64,000 bases of DNA from Bacteroidota bacterium (GCA_018266435.1 JAFEAL010000020.1:17519-81518), one strand, 5' to 3'. Shown: positions 27,087 through 36,499, counted from the stretch's first letter. The notes: generated by a model from the letters alone, not told the origin. Numbers and translations are program-made.

Positions 27087-27522
27087 GTTGTATAGTATTA
27101 TAGTTCAGTAGTCGCTTTTACGAATTAATTTATTTCAAGTTTATCGAAGAAAAATGAGAATAAAAAACCATTTCGTATAATGGATTATATTGATGAAAAG
27201 TTCGTTGATGACCGGACGAGATAATGTTTTTTTTCGAGATACAGGTGCAAGTATGACCAACGCAGATAAAATAATCAAGTTACTGATCGGAGGTATTCAA
27301 AAAAACGGTTGATTAATTCATCAGGTGAATCATCTAATTGCAAAATTTAGATGAGAAAAAGTAGCAGAAGGAGTTAAAAACTTAAAATTCATTCAAATTA
27401 GTATTGACTTCAATAGGCTAAGTATTGAAGTCAAGAACAAAAAATTGATGAATAAATGTTTGAAGTGTTTAAAAAAATTGCTTTTCCTTTCCGGAAGAGT
27501 TGACTAACCGGCAAGATAAGTA
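27087..27522 (-). other. 436-bp clpP-tig intergenic region with two hairpins
   Basis: No credible protein gene (longest small frame is about 19 codons). Two strong stem-loops, each with a 9-nt loop: CATCTAA/TTAGATG (27331-27353) and a perfect 11-bp stem TTGACTTCAAT/ATTGAAGTCAA (27404-27434). Neither is followed by a T-tract on either strand. The spacer is unusually long and A/T-rich compared with its neighbours. It may hold the clpP leader or a non-coding RNA. Confidence 0.45.
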
Positions 27523-28872
27523 TTAATGACGGTGTGACTCAGCTAGTTTTTTAAACTCGTCCAAGCTTACCTTTTTCTCAGTTATCGTAATATTTTCTTT
27601 GATCAGGTTCATGATTTTTTCATGACGCAGTTGGTCGTAGGTGCGCAGATAGTTTTCACCTTTTCCATCTTTTCCGGCCAGGTAATTCATTACAAGCCCA
27701 TCAAACTTATCGCCCAGTTGCTCGGCAATGGCCGGCCCGCCAAACTGCTCTGCAATCAGTTGTTTGGCTTTTTCACGCACTTCAATTTCTTCTACTTTGA
27801 TGGCATGATCTTCAGTAATTTTATTCTTTACCAGATCCCATTTTAATCCATCGCGGTAGCTGTTAAATTCTTTTTCCAATACTTCATCTGTTACCTCTCC
27901 GCTGCTGGTTGTCTTCAGCCAGGTTTTCAAAAAACCTTCGGGCATATTGATTTTTGTGTGATCAACGTAGTAGTGTTGGATTTCATGTTCCAACAAGTGT
28001 TGGGTTTCGCGGGCATAGTTGCCAGAAATAGTTTCTTTGATTTTATTCAAAAACTCTTCTTCGCTTTTCACGATATCTTTTCCGAAAACCTGATCAAATA
28101 ATTCCTGGTTGATTTCGGCCGGCTCAACGCGGCTCACATTGGTTACTTTAAAAACATAAGTGCCGGTTGCTTTTTTGGCTTCTGATTCATCTACGTTTAA
28201 AAGTTGAGAAAGGGCCGATGCATCGGTCAGGGTTTTTTCCACGTCAAATTCAACGGTATCATCTTTCTTCAAACCAATGAATTTTTTCTGTTGTGATTTT
28301 TCTACCAGGCTGATGCGGATGTACGAGCCTTGTTTTTCGTCACTTCCTTTTTTGGAAACCTCACCAAACAGATTGTCTCCGGCTTTGCTTACATCAGGGT
28401 TAGAGCGTTTGCCAAATCTTCTTTTAATATCTTCCAACGTTTCGTCTATGGTTTTTTGATCCACGTCAATCTGGTGGGAGGTAATCTTTACTTTTTTAGA
28501 AAGGTCAATTGCAAAATCCTCTACCATGCCTATCTGAAATTCAAATTCAAAATCTTTTTGAATGTCCCAGTCAATGGTTCGTGCTTTTTCTTCATTGGGA
28601 AGCGGATCGCCCAACACACGTAATTTATTGTCGCGGATATAATCGGAGACCGAGTGTGAAATGAGGTGGTTGACCTCATCTACTAAAATGCCTTTGCCAA
28701 ACATTTTTTTGATAACACCCAAAGGCACTTTGCCTTGACGAAAGCCATTGATATTGGCTTTACGCGAGTAGTCTCTTACTTTTTCTTCAACTTTCTTCTG
28801 GTAATCGCTTTCAGTCAGTTGAATTTTGATTAACCCATCCGTTGCGCTTTTTTTGTCTAATGTAATGTTCAC
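27523..28872 (-). CDS. tig: trigger factor
   Basis: 449 residues, starting at a GTG. Ribosome-binding N-domain with the L23-docking signature GFRQGKVP near residue 43, PPIase-like middle domain (about 150-245; the FKBP core is degenerate, with EVSKKGSDEKQG-type inserts), and the long helical C-domain. It is the first chaperone to meet nascent chains. In many bacteria tig precedes clpP and clpX as here, linking folding to proteolysis. tRNA-Leu lies 96 bp upstream on the same strand; no separate perfect promoter was seen, so co-transcription with the tRNA is possible. Confidence 0.95.
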   Translation of the reverse strand: MNITLDKKSATDGLIKIQLTESDYQKKVEEKVRDYSRKANINGFRQGKVPLGVIKKMFGKGILVDEVNHLISHSVSDYIRDNKLRVLGDPLPNEEKARTIDWDIQKDFEFEFQIGMVEDFAIDLSKKVKITSHQIDVDQKTIDETLEDIKRRFGKRSNPDVSKAGDNLFGEVSKKGSDEKQGSYIRISLVEKSQQKKFIGLKKDDTVEFDVEKTLTDASALSQLLNVDESEAKKATGTYVFKVTNVSRVEPAEINQELFDQVFGKDIVKSEEEFLNKIKETISGNYARETQHLLEHEIQHYYVDHTKINMPEGFLKTWLKTTSSGEVTDEVLEKEFNSYRDGLKWDLVKNKITEDHAIKVEEIEVREKAKQLIAEQFGGPAIAEQLGDKFDGLVMNYLAGKDGKGENYLRTYDQLRHEKIMNLIKENITITEKKVSLDEFKKLAESHRH

Positions 28873-28968
28873 TTGTTTGTATTTAGTTTACTGACTAATT
28901 GCTATCGGGTACTTGGCGAAAAATTTTGCCAACCAATGGCCAGAGGCCAGAACCCGGGTTTTAAGTTG

Positions 28969-29050
28969 TGCGCATGGAGGGACTCGAACCCCCACGCCTT
29001 TCGGCACCAGATCCTAAGTCTGGCACGGCTACCAATTACGCCACATGCGC
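28969..29050 (-). tRNA. tRNA-Leu, anticodon TAG
   Basis: Read on the minus strand: acceptor stem GCGCATG/CATGCGC, D-arm with AATTGGTAG, anticodon stem CCAGA/TCTGG around loop CTTAGGA (anticodon TAG, reads CUA-type Leu codons), long variable arm TGCCGAAAGGCGT typical of class II tRNA, T-arm GGGGGTTCGAGTCCCTC, discriminator A. CCA is not encoded. 82 nt. Confidence 0.97.
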
Positions 29051-29079
29051 TTAAACCTCCTTTTTTCAAAAAGGGAGCG

Positions 29080-29087
29080 CAAATTTA
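29080..29087 (-). promoter_or_regulatory. -7 box for tRNA-Leu
   Basis: TAAATTTG on the minus strand (TAnnTTTG), 30 bp upstream of the mature tRNA 5' end. Confidence 0.6.
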
Positions 29088-29149
29088 GGGATTATTCGTT
29101 ATTATTAAAGCTAAATTGCTAAATCGGACCTGGCATATAAACCAGAAAA

Positions 29150-31372
29150 ATGGTCATAGACGAAGCTATTGAGAAAAAGGAGATCATTGCCCGTTACCGC
29201 AGGTTGCTGAGGCTGGCCAAGCCGATGCTGAAAGATGACGATGCCAAGCTGATCAAACGAGCCTTTACCATAGCCCTTGAGGCGCATAAAAACATGCGTA
29301 GAAAATCGGGCGAGCCCTACATTTTCCATCCATTGAGCGTGGCTGAAATTTGTGTGGATGAAATAGGACTGGGCACTACCTCCATTATTGCAGCCTTGCT
29401 GCACGATGTGGTGGAAGATACCGACATCCAGTTGATTGATATTGAGCGCATTTTTGGAAAAAAAGTATCCAAGATAGTAGACGGCCTCACTAAAATCAGA
29501 GGCGTGTTTGAATACGGCACCTCTGCTCAGGCAGAAAATTTTCGCAAAATGCTCTTCACGCTCAGCGAAGACGTGCGGGTGATCTTGATCAAACTGGCCG
29601 ACCGCCTGCACAACATGCGCACCCTCGAAAGCATGCCACGCAACAAGCAGTTGCGCGTATCAAACGAAACAATTTACCTCTATGCCCCGCTGGCTCACCG
29701 CCTTGGCCTGAATGCCATCAAAACTGAGTTGGAAGACTTATACCTGCGCTTCACCGACTTTAACTCCTACCGCGATATTGCCAATAAAATTGACGAAACC
29801 CGAGCATCACGCAGCCGTTTCATCAAACAATTTGTACTGCCGGTCAAAGAAGAAATTGATGGGTTAAAAATCGGATACGAGATCAAAAGCCGGCCTAAGT
29901 CAATCTATTCCATTTTTAATAAGATGAAAAAGCAAAACATACCCTTTGAAGAGGTGTATGATTTGTTTGCCATACGGATTATACTGGATGCACCGCTCGA
30001 GCAGGAAAAATCGTATTGTTGGCAGGTGTACTCCATCGTAACCGATCATTACACGCCCAATCCTGACCGGCTGCGTGACTGGATCAGTACACCCAAAGGC
30101 AACGGGTATGAATCACTGCACACCACGGTAATGGCCAAAAATGGTCACTGGGTAGAGGTGCAGATCCGCACCAAACGCATGGATGAGATTGCTGAAAAAG
30201 GATATGCCGCCCACTGGAAATACAAAGACAATACAGCCAAGTATGAATCGAATCTGGAGAAGTGGGTGGTGCGCGTGCGCGAAACACTGGAGAAGCAAGA
30301 CCTGTCAGCCCTTGAGTTTGTAGATGATTTTAGAGGTAACCTGTTTAGCGATGAAATCTTTGTCTTTACTCCGAGAGGAGAATTGAAAACCATGCCCACC
30401 GGGGCCACCGCCCTTGACTTTGCCTTTGAAATTCACACCGATATTGGCGCGAAATGCATCGGTGCCAAAATCAATCAAAAGTTAGTACCAATCAATCACG
30501 TATTAAAAAATGGTGATCAGATTGAAATCCTTACCTCATCAAAACAAAAACCCAATGAAGATTGGCTGAGGTTTGTTACCAGTACCAAGGCTAAGACAAA
30601 GATTAAAGATTTGCTGAAAGAAGACAGGCGCAAAGTAGCCGAAGAAGGCAAAGAAATTTTGACCCGCAAAATGCGGCAGAATAAAACAGAAATAAACAGC
30701 CGATTGTACGAGCGCCTGCGCGACTTCTTTAAAGTGAGCTCGCAATTGGAACTACTGTATAAGATTGGCAAAGGCATCATCACTGCTACTGACCTGAAAA
30801 AATTTCAGGAGTACAAACCTACGGCTCCTATTAAAAAACAAACGGCATCAGAATTGGCCGATGCCAAAGCCGTGGAACAGGAAATAAAAAAGAAACACGA
30901 AGAAGATACATTGCTGATTGGTGAAGACATGGATGTGGTAGATTATAAACTGGCCAAGTGCTGCTCACCTATACCGGGCGATGATGTTTTTGGCTTTGTG
31001 ACGGTAAGCGAAGGAATAAAAATCCACCGCGCCAATTGCCCCAATGCTCCGGAACTCTTGGCTAACCACGGCAACCGAGTTATTAAAGCCAAGTGGACCA
31101 GCCAGCATGAGTTATCCTTCCTTACCGGGCTCAGAGTAATAGGCACTGACCGCGTGGGGCTTATCAACGATGTGAGCAAAGTAATTTCCGAAGAACTGAA
31201 GGTTAATATGAGTTCGCTTGCCTTTAATACAGATCACGGCATTTTCAATGGAGAGATCATGCTTTATGTAAATGATACACGGCATTTAGAGATGCTCATC
31301 AGCAAGCTCGAGAAAGTAGAGGGTGTGGTGCAGGTGAGCCGGTTTGATCGGGTAGGCGATAAGCTAACCTGA
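29150..31372 (+). CDS. bifunctional (p)ppGpp synthetase/hydrolase
   Basis: 740-residue long RSH protein. N-terminal HD hydrolase domain (about 45-200) with an intact HDVVEDTD motif, so degradation activity is likely; synthetase domain (about 240-350) with YESLHTTVMAKNGHWVEVQIRT; TGS domain (about 400-460); C-terminal zinc-finger and ACT domains (about 590-740, CCSPIPGDDVFGFV, and GTDRVGLINDVS). It makes and removes the alarmone under amino-acid or other stress. It diverges from tRNA-Leu and tig. With both active sites conserved it fits the Rel/SpoT type, the sole long RSH usual in Bacteroidota, rather than a RelA. Confidence 0.95.
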   Translation: MVIDEAIEKKEIIARYRRLLRLAKPMLKDDDAKLIKRAFTIALEAHKNMRRKSGEPYIFHPLSVAEICVDEIGLGTTSIIAALLHDVVEDTDIQLIDIERIFGKKVSKIVDGLTKIRGVFEYGTSAQAENFRKMLFTLSEDVRVILIKLADRLHNMRTLESMPRNKQLRVSNETIYLYAPLAHRLGLNAIKTELEDLYLRFTDFNSYRDIANKIDETRASRSRFIKQFVLPVKEEIDGLKIGYEIKSRPKSIYSIFNKMKKQNIPFEEVYDLFAIRIILDAPLEQEKSYCWQVYSIVTDHYTPNPDRLRDWISTPKGNGYESLHTTVMAKNGHWVEVQIRTKRMDEIAEKGYAAHWKYKDNTAKYESNLEKWVVRVRETLEKQDLSALEFVDDFRGNLFSDEIFVFTPRGELKTMPTGATALDFAFEIHTDIGAKCIGAKINQKLVPINHVLKNGDQIEILTSSKQKPNEDWLRFVTSTKAKTKIKDLLKEDRRKVAEEGKEILTRKMRQNKTEINSRLYERLRDFFKVSSQLELLYKIGKGIITATDLKKFQEYKPTAPIKKQTASELADAKAVEQEIKKKHEEDTLLIGEDMDVVDYKLAKCCSPIPGDDVFGFVTVSEGIKIHRANCPNAPELLANHGNRVIKAKWTSQHELSFLTGLRVIGTDRVGLINDVSKVISEELKVNMSSLAFNTDHGIFNGEIMLYVNDTRHLEMLISKLEKVEGVVQVSRFDRVGDKLT

Positions 31373-31477
31373 ACTGTTTTTTATAGCCCGCTACCCTCAC
31401 AAGCCGCACGAGTTGGCTTAATTCGGATTAATGAATTACTTCTATATACTGTTTTTGATTTTATAATCCAGCAATAC

Positions 31478-32734
31478 TCATTCGTCAACAACTTCCACAT
31501 CCACCCTTATGTTTTTGCGGGCATGAACGCTGTTTTTGTCGTGAATCATGCGGCTGCCGCCCCATCCTTTCACACTAACCCTTGAGTCGGAGATACCCTG
31601 TGCCAATAACCACTCTCGGATTACCTCGGCTCTAGCCTCAGATAATTCTTTGGCTGACCCGGTTTCTGTTTTTACATCTTTGGTGAGCGCAAAGAAATCA
31701 TGACTCGGCCCCATATAAATGATTTTTCCCCGGCCATTTCCATTGGTGTGCCCATGTAAAGTTATTTTCATGGTTGGTTTCTCATTCATCAACTGCAGCA
31801 AACTGTTGAGTTGATACTTCGAATCGGGTAGCATAATGGCTGCATCGTTGTAAAAATACACGTTGTACAGGGTGGATATGTCTCCTTTGTGTATTCTTGA
31901 CAATCCGAAATTAATCATGTAATAATTCCCTACCAATGCAACGTGAGGCTTTAGCGTGTCAGCTTCCGTATTTTTATAATTGATATCTAACTGTTCTTTT
32001 CTGAATCCGAAAACAGTTGAGATTAAAGTAAGTTGCCCACTCTTTGTTCCCGGGTTAGGTAAACTGAGGTAGGTGTTACCTTTCACTTTGGTGATGAGTC
32101 GGCTCCGTTCGGTATCAATTACTTCCACTTCGCCATCCAGCACTTGATTGTTTTGAGCATTATAGAGGCTTAAAAAAACTTGTGTATTGTTTAATGTCTG
32201 AGGAATATAAACGGGTTTTGCTTTTGGGTTTTCCACCACTTCAGTAACAATCTGTGGTGCCGGTTTCACCTCTTCTTCTTTAGGTTCTTCAGTTTTAACA
32301 GGTTCAACCTTTACCGGCTCGGCCGTTTTAGGCGTGACCACTGGATTTTGTTTGGCGGTTACAGTTTGGGTTGGCTCTTTTTCAGAAAAAATTGGGTCGG
32401 TATGCTGAGCGCCAACTTTGATCACCCTTACCCAAGCTTCTACAAATTTTCCTTCTTCCCTGATTTTCAGCATTTGCTCTACAGATTCTTTGAAATCAGG
32501 ATACTGATCTAAATACACGTAATAGAATTTGCGAGCTTCATCCAGACCATATGAGGTATGAAGTCCGCTCTCATTTAACTTGGTAGAATACCGCTCGGCA
32601 TAATCTTTTTGGTTGGAAAAGAAGGCCGCTACTACAATGTAGTTTCCTTTGGGCAGGGTGTTTTCTTGTGATTTTGCAGCAATCGTGAGCAAAATGAAAA
32701 ATAAGGATAAAGCACAACTGTAGATTTTTTTCAT
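31478..32734 (-). CDS. secreted OmpA-family protein with SPOR-like N-terminal domain
   Basis: 418 residues from the ATG at 32734 (MKKIYSCALSLFF); the open frame extends 26 codons upstream but that part contains the leader. Signal peptide to about IAAKSQ. Residues 30-110 (KGNYIVVAAFFSNQKDYAERY...) resemble a SPOR-type peptidoglycan-interacting domain, followed by a Pro/Glu/Lys/Val-rich linker (about 135-190), a beta-rich domain and a C-terminal OmpA domain (about 300-418, KITLHGHTNGNGRGKI, LSEARAEVIREWLLAQGI). It likely tethers something to the cell wall in the periplasm. A good promoter is at 32841-32848. Convergent with rel/spoT. Confidence 0.82.
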   Translation of the reverse strand: MKKIYSCALSLFFILLTIAAKSQENTLPKGNYIVVAAFFSNQKDYAERYSTKLNESGLHTSYGLDEARKFYYVYLDQYPDFKESVEQMLKIREEGKFVEAWVRVIKVGAQHTDPIFSEKEPTQTVTAKQNPVVTPKTAEPVKVEPVKTEEPKEEEVKPAPQIVTEVVENPKAKPVYIPQTLNNTQVFLSLYNAQNNQVLDGEVEVIDTERSRLITKVKGNTYLSLPNPGTKSGQLTLISTVFGFRKEQLDINYKNTEADTLKPHVALVGNYYMINFGLSRIHKGDISTLYNVYFYNDAAIMLPDSKYQLNSLLQLMNEKPTMKITLHGHTNGNGRGKIIYMGPSHDFFALTKDVKTETGSAKELSEARAEVIREWLLAQGISDSRVSVKGWGGSRMIHDKNSVHARKNIRVDVEVVDE

Positions 32735-32840
32735 CGGTCTGTTGTTTTGAAATTGAAGGTTAAGAGATGTGGCCGGGCTACCTTGTCGGGTATAAATAAT
32801 CCGAGAGACCACTTCATGTAAGGTTTGCGTTTGGTTTGGT

Positions 32841-32848
32841 CAAATTTA
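32841..32848 (-). promoter_or_regulatory. -7 box for the OmpA/SPOR-like gene
   Basis: TAAATTTG on the minus strand, exact TAnnTTTG match, about 107 bp before the start, giving a leader near 100 nt. Otherwise the 299-bp divergent gap (32735-33033) shows only the second promoter facing right. Confidence 0.5.
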
Positions 32849-33011
32849 TTTAAGAAAAAGCGATTATTCCAATTTTTAATCTGATAAGCAAAATAAACAG
32901 GTGTAATTAGGCTTTTATAAAAATTTTATTTGGCGCTAAAACCCAAGATGACCGAAATTATTAGCCCATTGGCGGATATAGTTGAGATGATGCTTTCCTC
33001 TTTATACTTTC

Positions 33012-33019
33012 TATTTTTG
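33012..33019 (+). promoter_or_regulatory. -7 box for the heptose operon
   Basis: TATTTTTG, exact TAnnTTTG match, 14 bp before the GTG start of the fusion gene, giving a very short leader of about 10 nt. It supports the GTG start. Confidence 0.6.
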
Positions 33020-33033
33020 CTGAAAAAATTCAA

Positions 33034-34899
33034 GTGCAGGCTGTAATCTTAGCAGGCGGACAAGGTACCCGGATGCATTCTTTAAATGCCGACCTCCCCA
33101 AACCGATGTTGCCGGTTGGCGGCAAGCCGTTACTTCAGCATCAAGTGGAGTGGCTGAAAAATTTTGGAATATCAGAAATTATCTTGTTGGTAAATCATCA
33201 AAAAGAGGCGATCATTTCTTTCTTTGCCGATGGTGAGAAGTTTGGCATTCCGATCAGCTATTATGAAGAAAAGATTCCCCTTGGCACCGTAGGTGGTGTG
33301 AAAGCAATTGAAAATAAAATCAAAGACGATTTTATTTTGCTGTATGGAGATGTCATGGTGGATATAGACCTTCATCGCCTGCAAAGATTCCATACCCAAA
33401 AAACAAGTGAGTGTACGTTAGTAGTTCACCCCAATGATCACCCGCATGACAGTGATTTGGTCGAAATAGATGAGGAGATGAAAATTGTGGCGTTTCATCC
33501 AAAGCCACACAATCCGGCCAGGTATTACCGAAATTTAGTGAATGCGGGAGTTTACCTTTTTGCACCATCCATTTTTAATTTTCTGAAGAAGGATATAAAA
33601 GCCGACTTTGGTAAAGACATTTTTCCGAAAATTATTAATCAGCTGAAAATGGTTGGCTATAACACCACCGAGTACCTGAAAGACATGGGTACCCCCGAAA
33701 GACTGAAAAAAGTAAATGAAGATTTTCTTTCCGGAAGAATTGCAGCAAAGAATTTAATCAGGAAACAGAAAGCTATTTTTTTAGACCGCGATGGTGTACT
33801 CAACGAAGACAGCCACCTGGTGTCAAGTGTTGGCGAACTTGCAATCTATCCTTACTCGGGAAGCGCGGTAAAAAAAATTAATGACTCCAATTACCTTACC
33901 ATTGTAGTCACCAACCAATCGGTAATAGCTCGTGGCAAAATATCAGAAGAAGATCTGCGGGTGATCCACAACAAGCTCGATACCGTACTCGGCCACGATC
34001 ATGCCAAACTCGATGCAATTTATTATTGTCCGCACCATCCTGACAAAGGATTTGCAGGAGAAAACTCAAAATATAAAATCGACTGTCAGTGTCGCAAACC
34101 CAAACCAGGCATGTTGCTTGATGCTGCCAACGATTTTAATATCGGTTTGAATGAGTCTTTTTTTATTGGAGATGCCGATCGCGATATTGAAGCCGGATTT
34201 CGAGCAGGGGTTACTACTGTAGGGGTAATGACAGGCAAAGGAATGATTGGCAGTAAACTTCGCCCGGATTATTTTTTCAGAAACCTGGCCGATGCGGTTG
34301 ACTTCATTATTGATGAGCCTTATCGGTCGATTTTCGATCAGGTAAAAAAAATAGTGCAGAAATCAGGTAAAAAACCTTTTGTTATTTCGTTGGCAGGTAA
34401 CACGCGGTCAGGCAAATCATCGCTGGCTACTTATTTGTTAAAACGATTTGTCAAAGAAAATCAATCGGTGCTGCGGATTAACTTAGACGATTGGATTCTA
34501 CACCGTAAAGAACGAAAAACTTTTTCTGTAGCAGATAGTTTTCAACTGCCCAAACTGATAGCAGATGTAGAAAAAATACTGCATGGAAAAACTGTAGAGT
34601 TGCCGGGGTATTCGCCCCATCCCAGTTGGGAAGCGATACCGGCTACGTATCGTCTTAAAAATGAATCCATTGTTTTGATCGAAGGCGTGGTGGCGTTAGC
34701 TGATGAAAAACTGAGAGCCTTTTCAGACCTTCGCCTGTTCAAACAAATAAAACCAAGCGAACAAAAAAAACGGTTTGTTGAATTTTACCGATGGAAGGGA
34801 ATGGACTCAGAATCCATCGAAACACTTTATCTCAATAGAAAAGCAGGTGAGTATGATATTGTTGAGAAGCACGAACAATTTGCTGACCTTGTCATTTAA
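33034..34899 (+). CDS. fusion: heptose-1-P guanylyltransferase + GmhB phosphatase + P-loop kinase
   Basis: 621 residues from a GTG start (first residues MQAVILAGGQGTRM). Three enzymes in one chain: residues 1-232 a nucleotidyltransferase (AGGQGTRMHSLNADLPKPM, YGDVMVDID) like HddC; about 245-400 a HAD phosphatase like GmhB (FLDRDGVLNED, CPHHPDKG, CQCRKPKPG with the family's zinc-binding Cys/His set, FIGDADRDIEAG); about 446-621 a P-loop kinase of the uridine-kinase type (AGNTRSGKSSL, INLDDW, IVLIEGVVAL). The first two catalyse the last two steps of GDP-D-glycero-D-manno-heptose synthesis. The role of the kinase is unknown. It leads an operon with the heptose-7-P kinase (9 bp) and gmhA. Confidence 0.9.
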   Translation: MQAVILAGGQGTRMHSLNADLPKPMLPVGGKPLLQHQVEWLKNFGISEIILLVNHQKEAIISFFADGEKFGIPISYYEEKIPLGTVGGVKAIENKIKDDFILLYGDVMVDIDLHRLQRFHTQKTSECTLVVHPNDHPHDSDLVEIDEEMKIVAFHPKPHNPARYYRNLVNAGVYLFAPSIFNFLKKDIKADFGKDIFPKIINQLKMVGYNTTEYLKDMGTPERLKKVNEDFLSGRIAAKNLIRKQKAIFLDRDGVLNEDSHLVSSVGELAIYPYSGSAVKKINDSNYLTIVVTNQSVIARGKISEEDLRVIHNKLDTVLGHDHAKLDAIYYCPHHPDKGFAGENSKYKIDCQCRKPKPGMLLDAANDFNIGLNESFFIGDADRDIEAGFRAGVTTVGVMTGKGMIGSKLRPDYFFRNLADAVDFIIDEPYRSIFDQVKKIVQKSGKKPFVISLAGNTRSGKSSLATYLLKRFVKENQSVLRINLDDWILHRKERKTFSVADSFQLPKLIADVEKILHGKTVELPGYSPHPSWEAIPATYRLKNESIVLIEGVVALADEKLRAFSDLRLFKQIKPSEQKKRFVEFYRWKGMDSESIETLYLNRKAGEYDIVEKHEQFADLVI

Positions 34900-34908
34900 T
34901 TTGTTTTC

Positions 34909-35892
34909 ATGATCATTACACGAACGCCCTTTCGAATCAGTTTTGTAGGCGGGGGCTCAGACCTTCGCAGTTTCTATGAGCAGCATGCCGGAGCAGTACT
35001 GAGTACGTCCATCAACAAGTACATGTATATCTCGTCACACAAGTTTTTTGAAGAAGACAAAATCCGTGTGAAATATTCCAAAACTGAAACGGTAACCGGT
35101 ACGCGCGAACTTCAGCATCCTATTCTTCGTGCGGTGTTGGATGAATTTAATGTAAAAGGAGGCTTAGAATTCAGTTCAATTGCAGATGTACCGGCCGGTA
35201 CCGGCCTGGGGTCGTCATCGTCATTTACTGTTGGGCTGCTGCATAATCTTCATGTACTTTTTCATAAATCATTTTCAAAAGAACAGTTGGCCAGGGAAGC
35301 TTGTCGGGTGGAGATTGAATTACTCAATGAACCGATTGGTAAGCAAGATCAATATGCTGCAGCCATGGGAGGTCTAAACGTGATTGAGTTTCGCCCCAAT
35401 GGCACGGTGGTAGTTGATCCGATTAAACTCAACCCCGAAGCACAAGATCAGCTACAAAAAAACTTATTAATGTTTTATACAGGAGATCAGCGCAGCGCTT
35501 CTGTAATTCTCTCAGAACAAAATAAAAACAATACCAAAGAAGATAAATTCAAATCACTAAAGCAGATGGTGGGGCTGGTGTATGAAATGAAAAATGCTCT
35601 GACAACAAATGGCTTCGATGACTTTGGAAAAATACTTCATGAAAACTGGATGCTGAAGAAAACATTGGCATCGGGCATCACCAACTTGGCGATTGATGAG
35701 GCATACCAAACAGCAATGAAGAATGGCGCATTAGGCGGAAAATTGCTGGGCGCTGGCGGTGGTGGTTTTCTTTTATTTTATTGCCCGCTGCATCAACAGG
35801 AAAAATTAATTGCTGCATTGAAACCGTTTCGTAAGTTTGATTTTAAATTTGATGAAGAAGGAACCAAATTAATTCATATCTCAGATGAATGA
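34909..35892 (+). CDS. hddA: D-glycero-D-manno-heptose-7-phosphate 1-kinase (HddA-type GHMP kinase)
   Basis: 327-residue GHMP-superfamily kinase. N-terminal RTPFRISFVGGGSDLRSFY is characteristic of HddA; the ATP loop VPAGTGLGSSSSF lies near residue 97, and the C-terminal motif GALGGKLLGAGGGGFLLFY closes the active site. It phosphorylates the C1 of heptose-7-phosphate to the 1,7-bisphosphate, the substrate of the GmhB domain encoded just upstream. L-fucose kinase or galactokinase-like relatives exist, but the flanking GmhA and GmhB/HddC make the heptose role likely. Overlaps gmhA by 8 bp. Confidence 0.9.
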   Translation: MIITRTPFRISFVGGGSDLRSFYEQHAGAVLSTSINKYMYISSHKFFEEDKIRVKYSKTETVTGTRELQHPILRAVLDEFNVKGGLEFSSIADVPAGTGLGSSSSFTVGLLHNLHVLFHKSFSKEQLAREACRVEIELLNEPIGKQDQYAAAMGGLNVIEFRPNGTVVVDPIKLNPEAQDQLQKNLLMFYTGDQRSASVILSEQNKNNTKEDKFKSLKQMVGLVYEMKNALTTNGFDDFGKILHENWMLKKTLASGITNLAIDEAYQTAMKNGALGGKLLGAGGGGFLLFYCPLHQQEKLIAALKPFRKFDFKFDEEGTKLIHISDE

Positions 35893-36499
35893 CACCCGTC
35901 TCACCATAGAAAATTATCTTTCGCTGGTAAAAGATACTATTGATCAGCTCAATCGCGAACAGATAGAGAAAGTGATAGAGTCATTCTTGCGCGCATATCA
36001 CTCCGGAAACACTATTTATATTTTTGGTAATGGAGGCAGTGCAGCTTCGGCCACCCATGCCACGGGCGATTTGGTAAAAGGAGCTTCGTTTGGAATGGAG
36101 AAAAGATTTCGCGTGATGAGTTTGGTTGATAATCTTCCGGCACTCATGGCCATTGCCAACGATATTTCATACGATGATATTTTCATTGAGCAATTGAAAA
36201 ATTTCATCAAACCGGGCGATGTGGTCGTGGGTATTTCTGGTTCAGGCAATTCGACTAACGTAGTGAAGGCCATGCAATATGCCAAAGACAAGGGCGTGCA
36301 GACAATCGCATTTTGTGGCTATACTGGAGGAAAAATAAAATCACTGGCTGATATTTCAATCCACTCTGTGGCGATGGATATGGAAGTGGCCGAAGATATT
36401 CACATGATCGTTTTCAACGTGATCAAAAAAGAAGTAATGCGCAGACTGCGTGGCAGCAACACATCCATGGGCACAACCTATGATGAGCGACTGAGGTAA
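35885..36499 (+). CDS. gmhA: sedoheptulose-7-phosphate isomerase
   Basis: 204-residue SIS-domain protein. NGGSAASATHATGDLVKG and SGSGNSTNVVKAM are the phosphosugar-binding loops; a conserved Glu and His in MEVAEDIHMIVFNVI complete the active site. It converts sedoheptulose-7-phosphate to D-glycero-D-manno-heptose-7-phosphate, the first step of the heptose nucleotide route. The operon order is guanylyltransferase/phosphatase/kinase fusion, heptose kinase, isomerase, covering all steps from sedoheptulose-7-P to GDP-heptose. Confidence 0.94.
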   Translation: MNDTRLTIENYLSLVKDTIDQLNREQIEKVIESFLRAYHSGNTIYIFGNGGSAASATHATGDLVKGASFGMEKRFRVMSLVDNLPALMAIANDISYDDIFIEQLKNFIKPGDVVVGISGSGNSTNVVKAMQYAKDKGVQTIAFCGYTGGKIKSLADISIHSVAMDMEVAEDIHMIVFNVIKKEVMRRLRGSNTSMGTTYDERLR

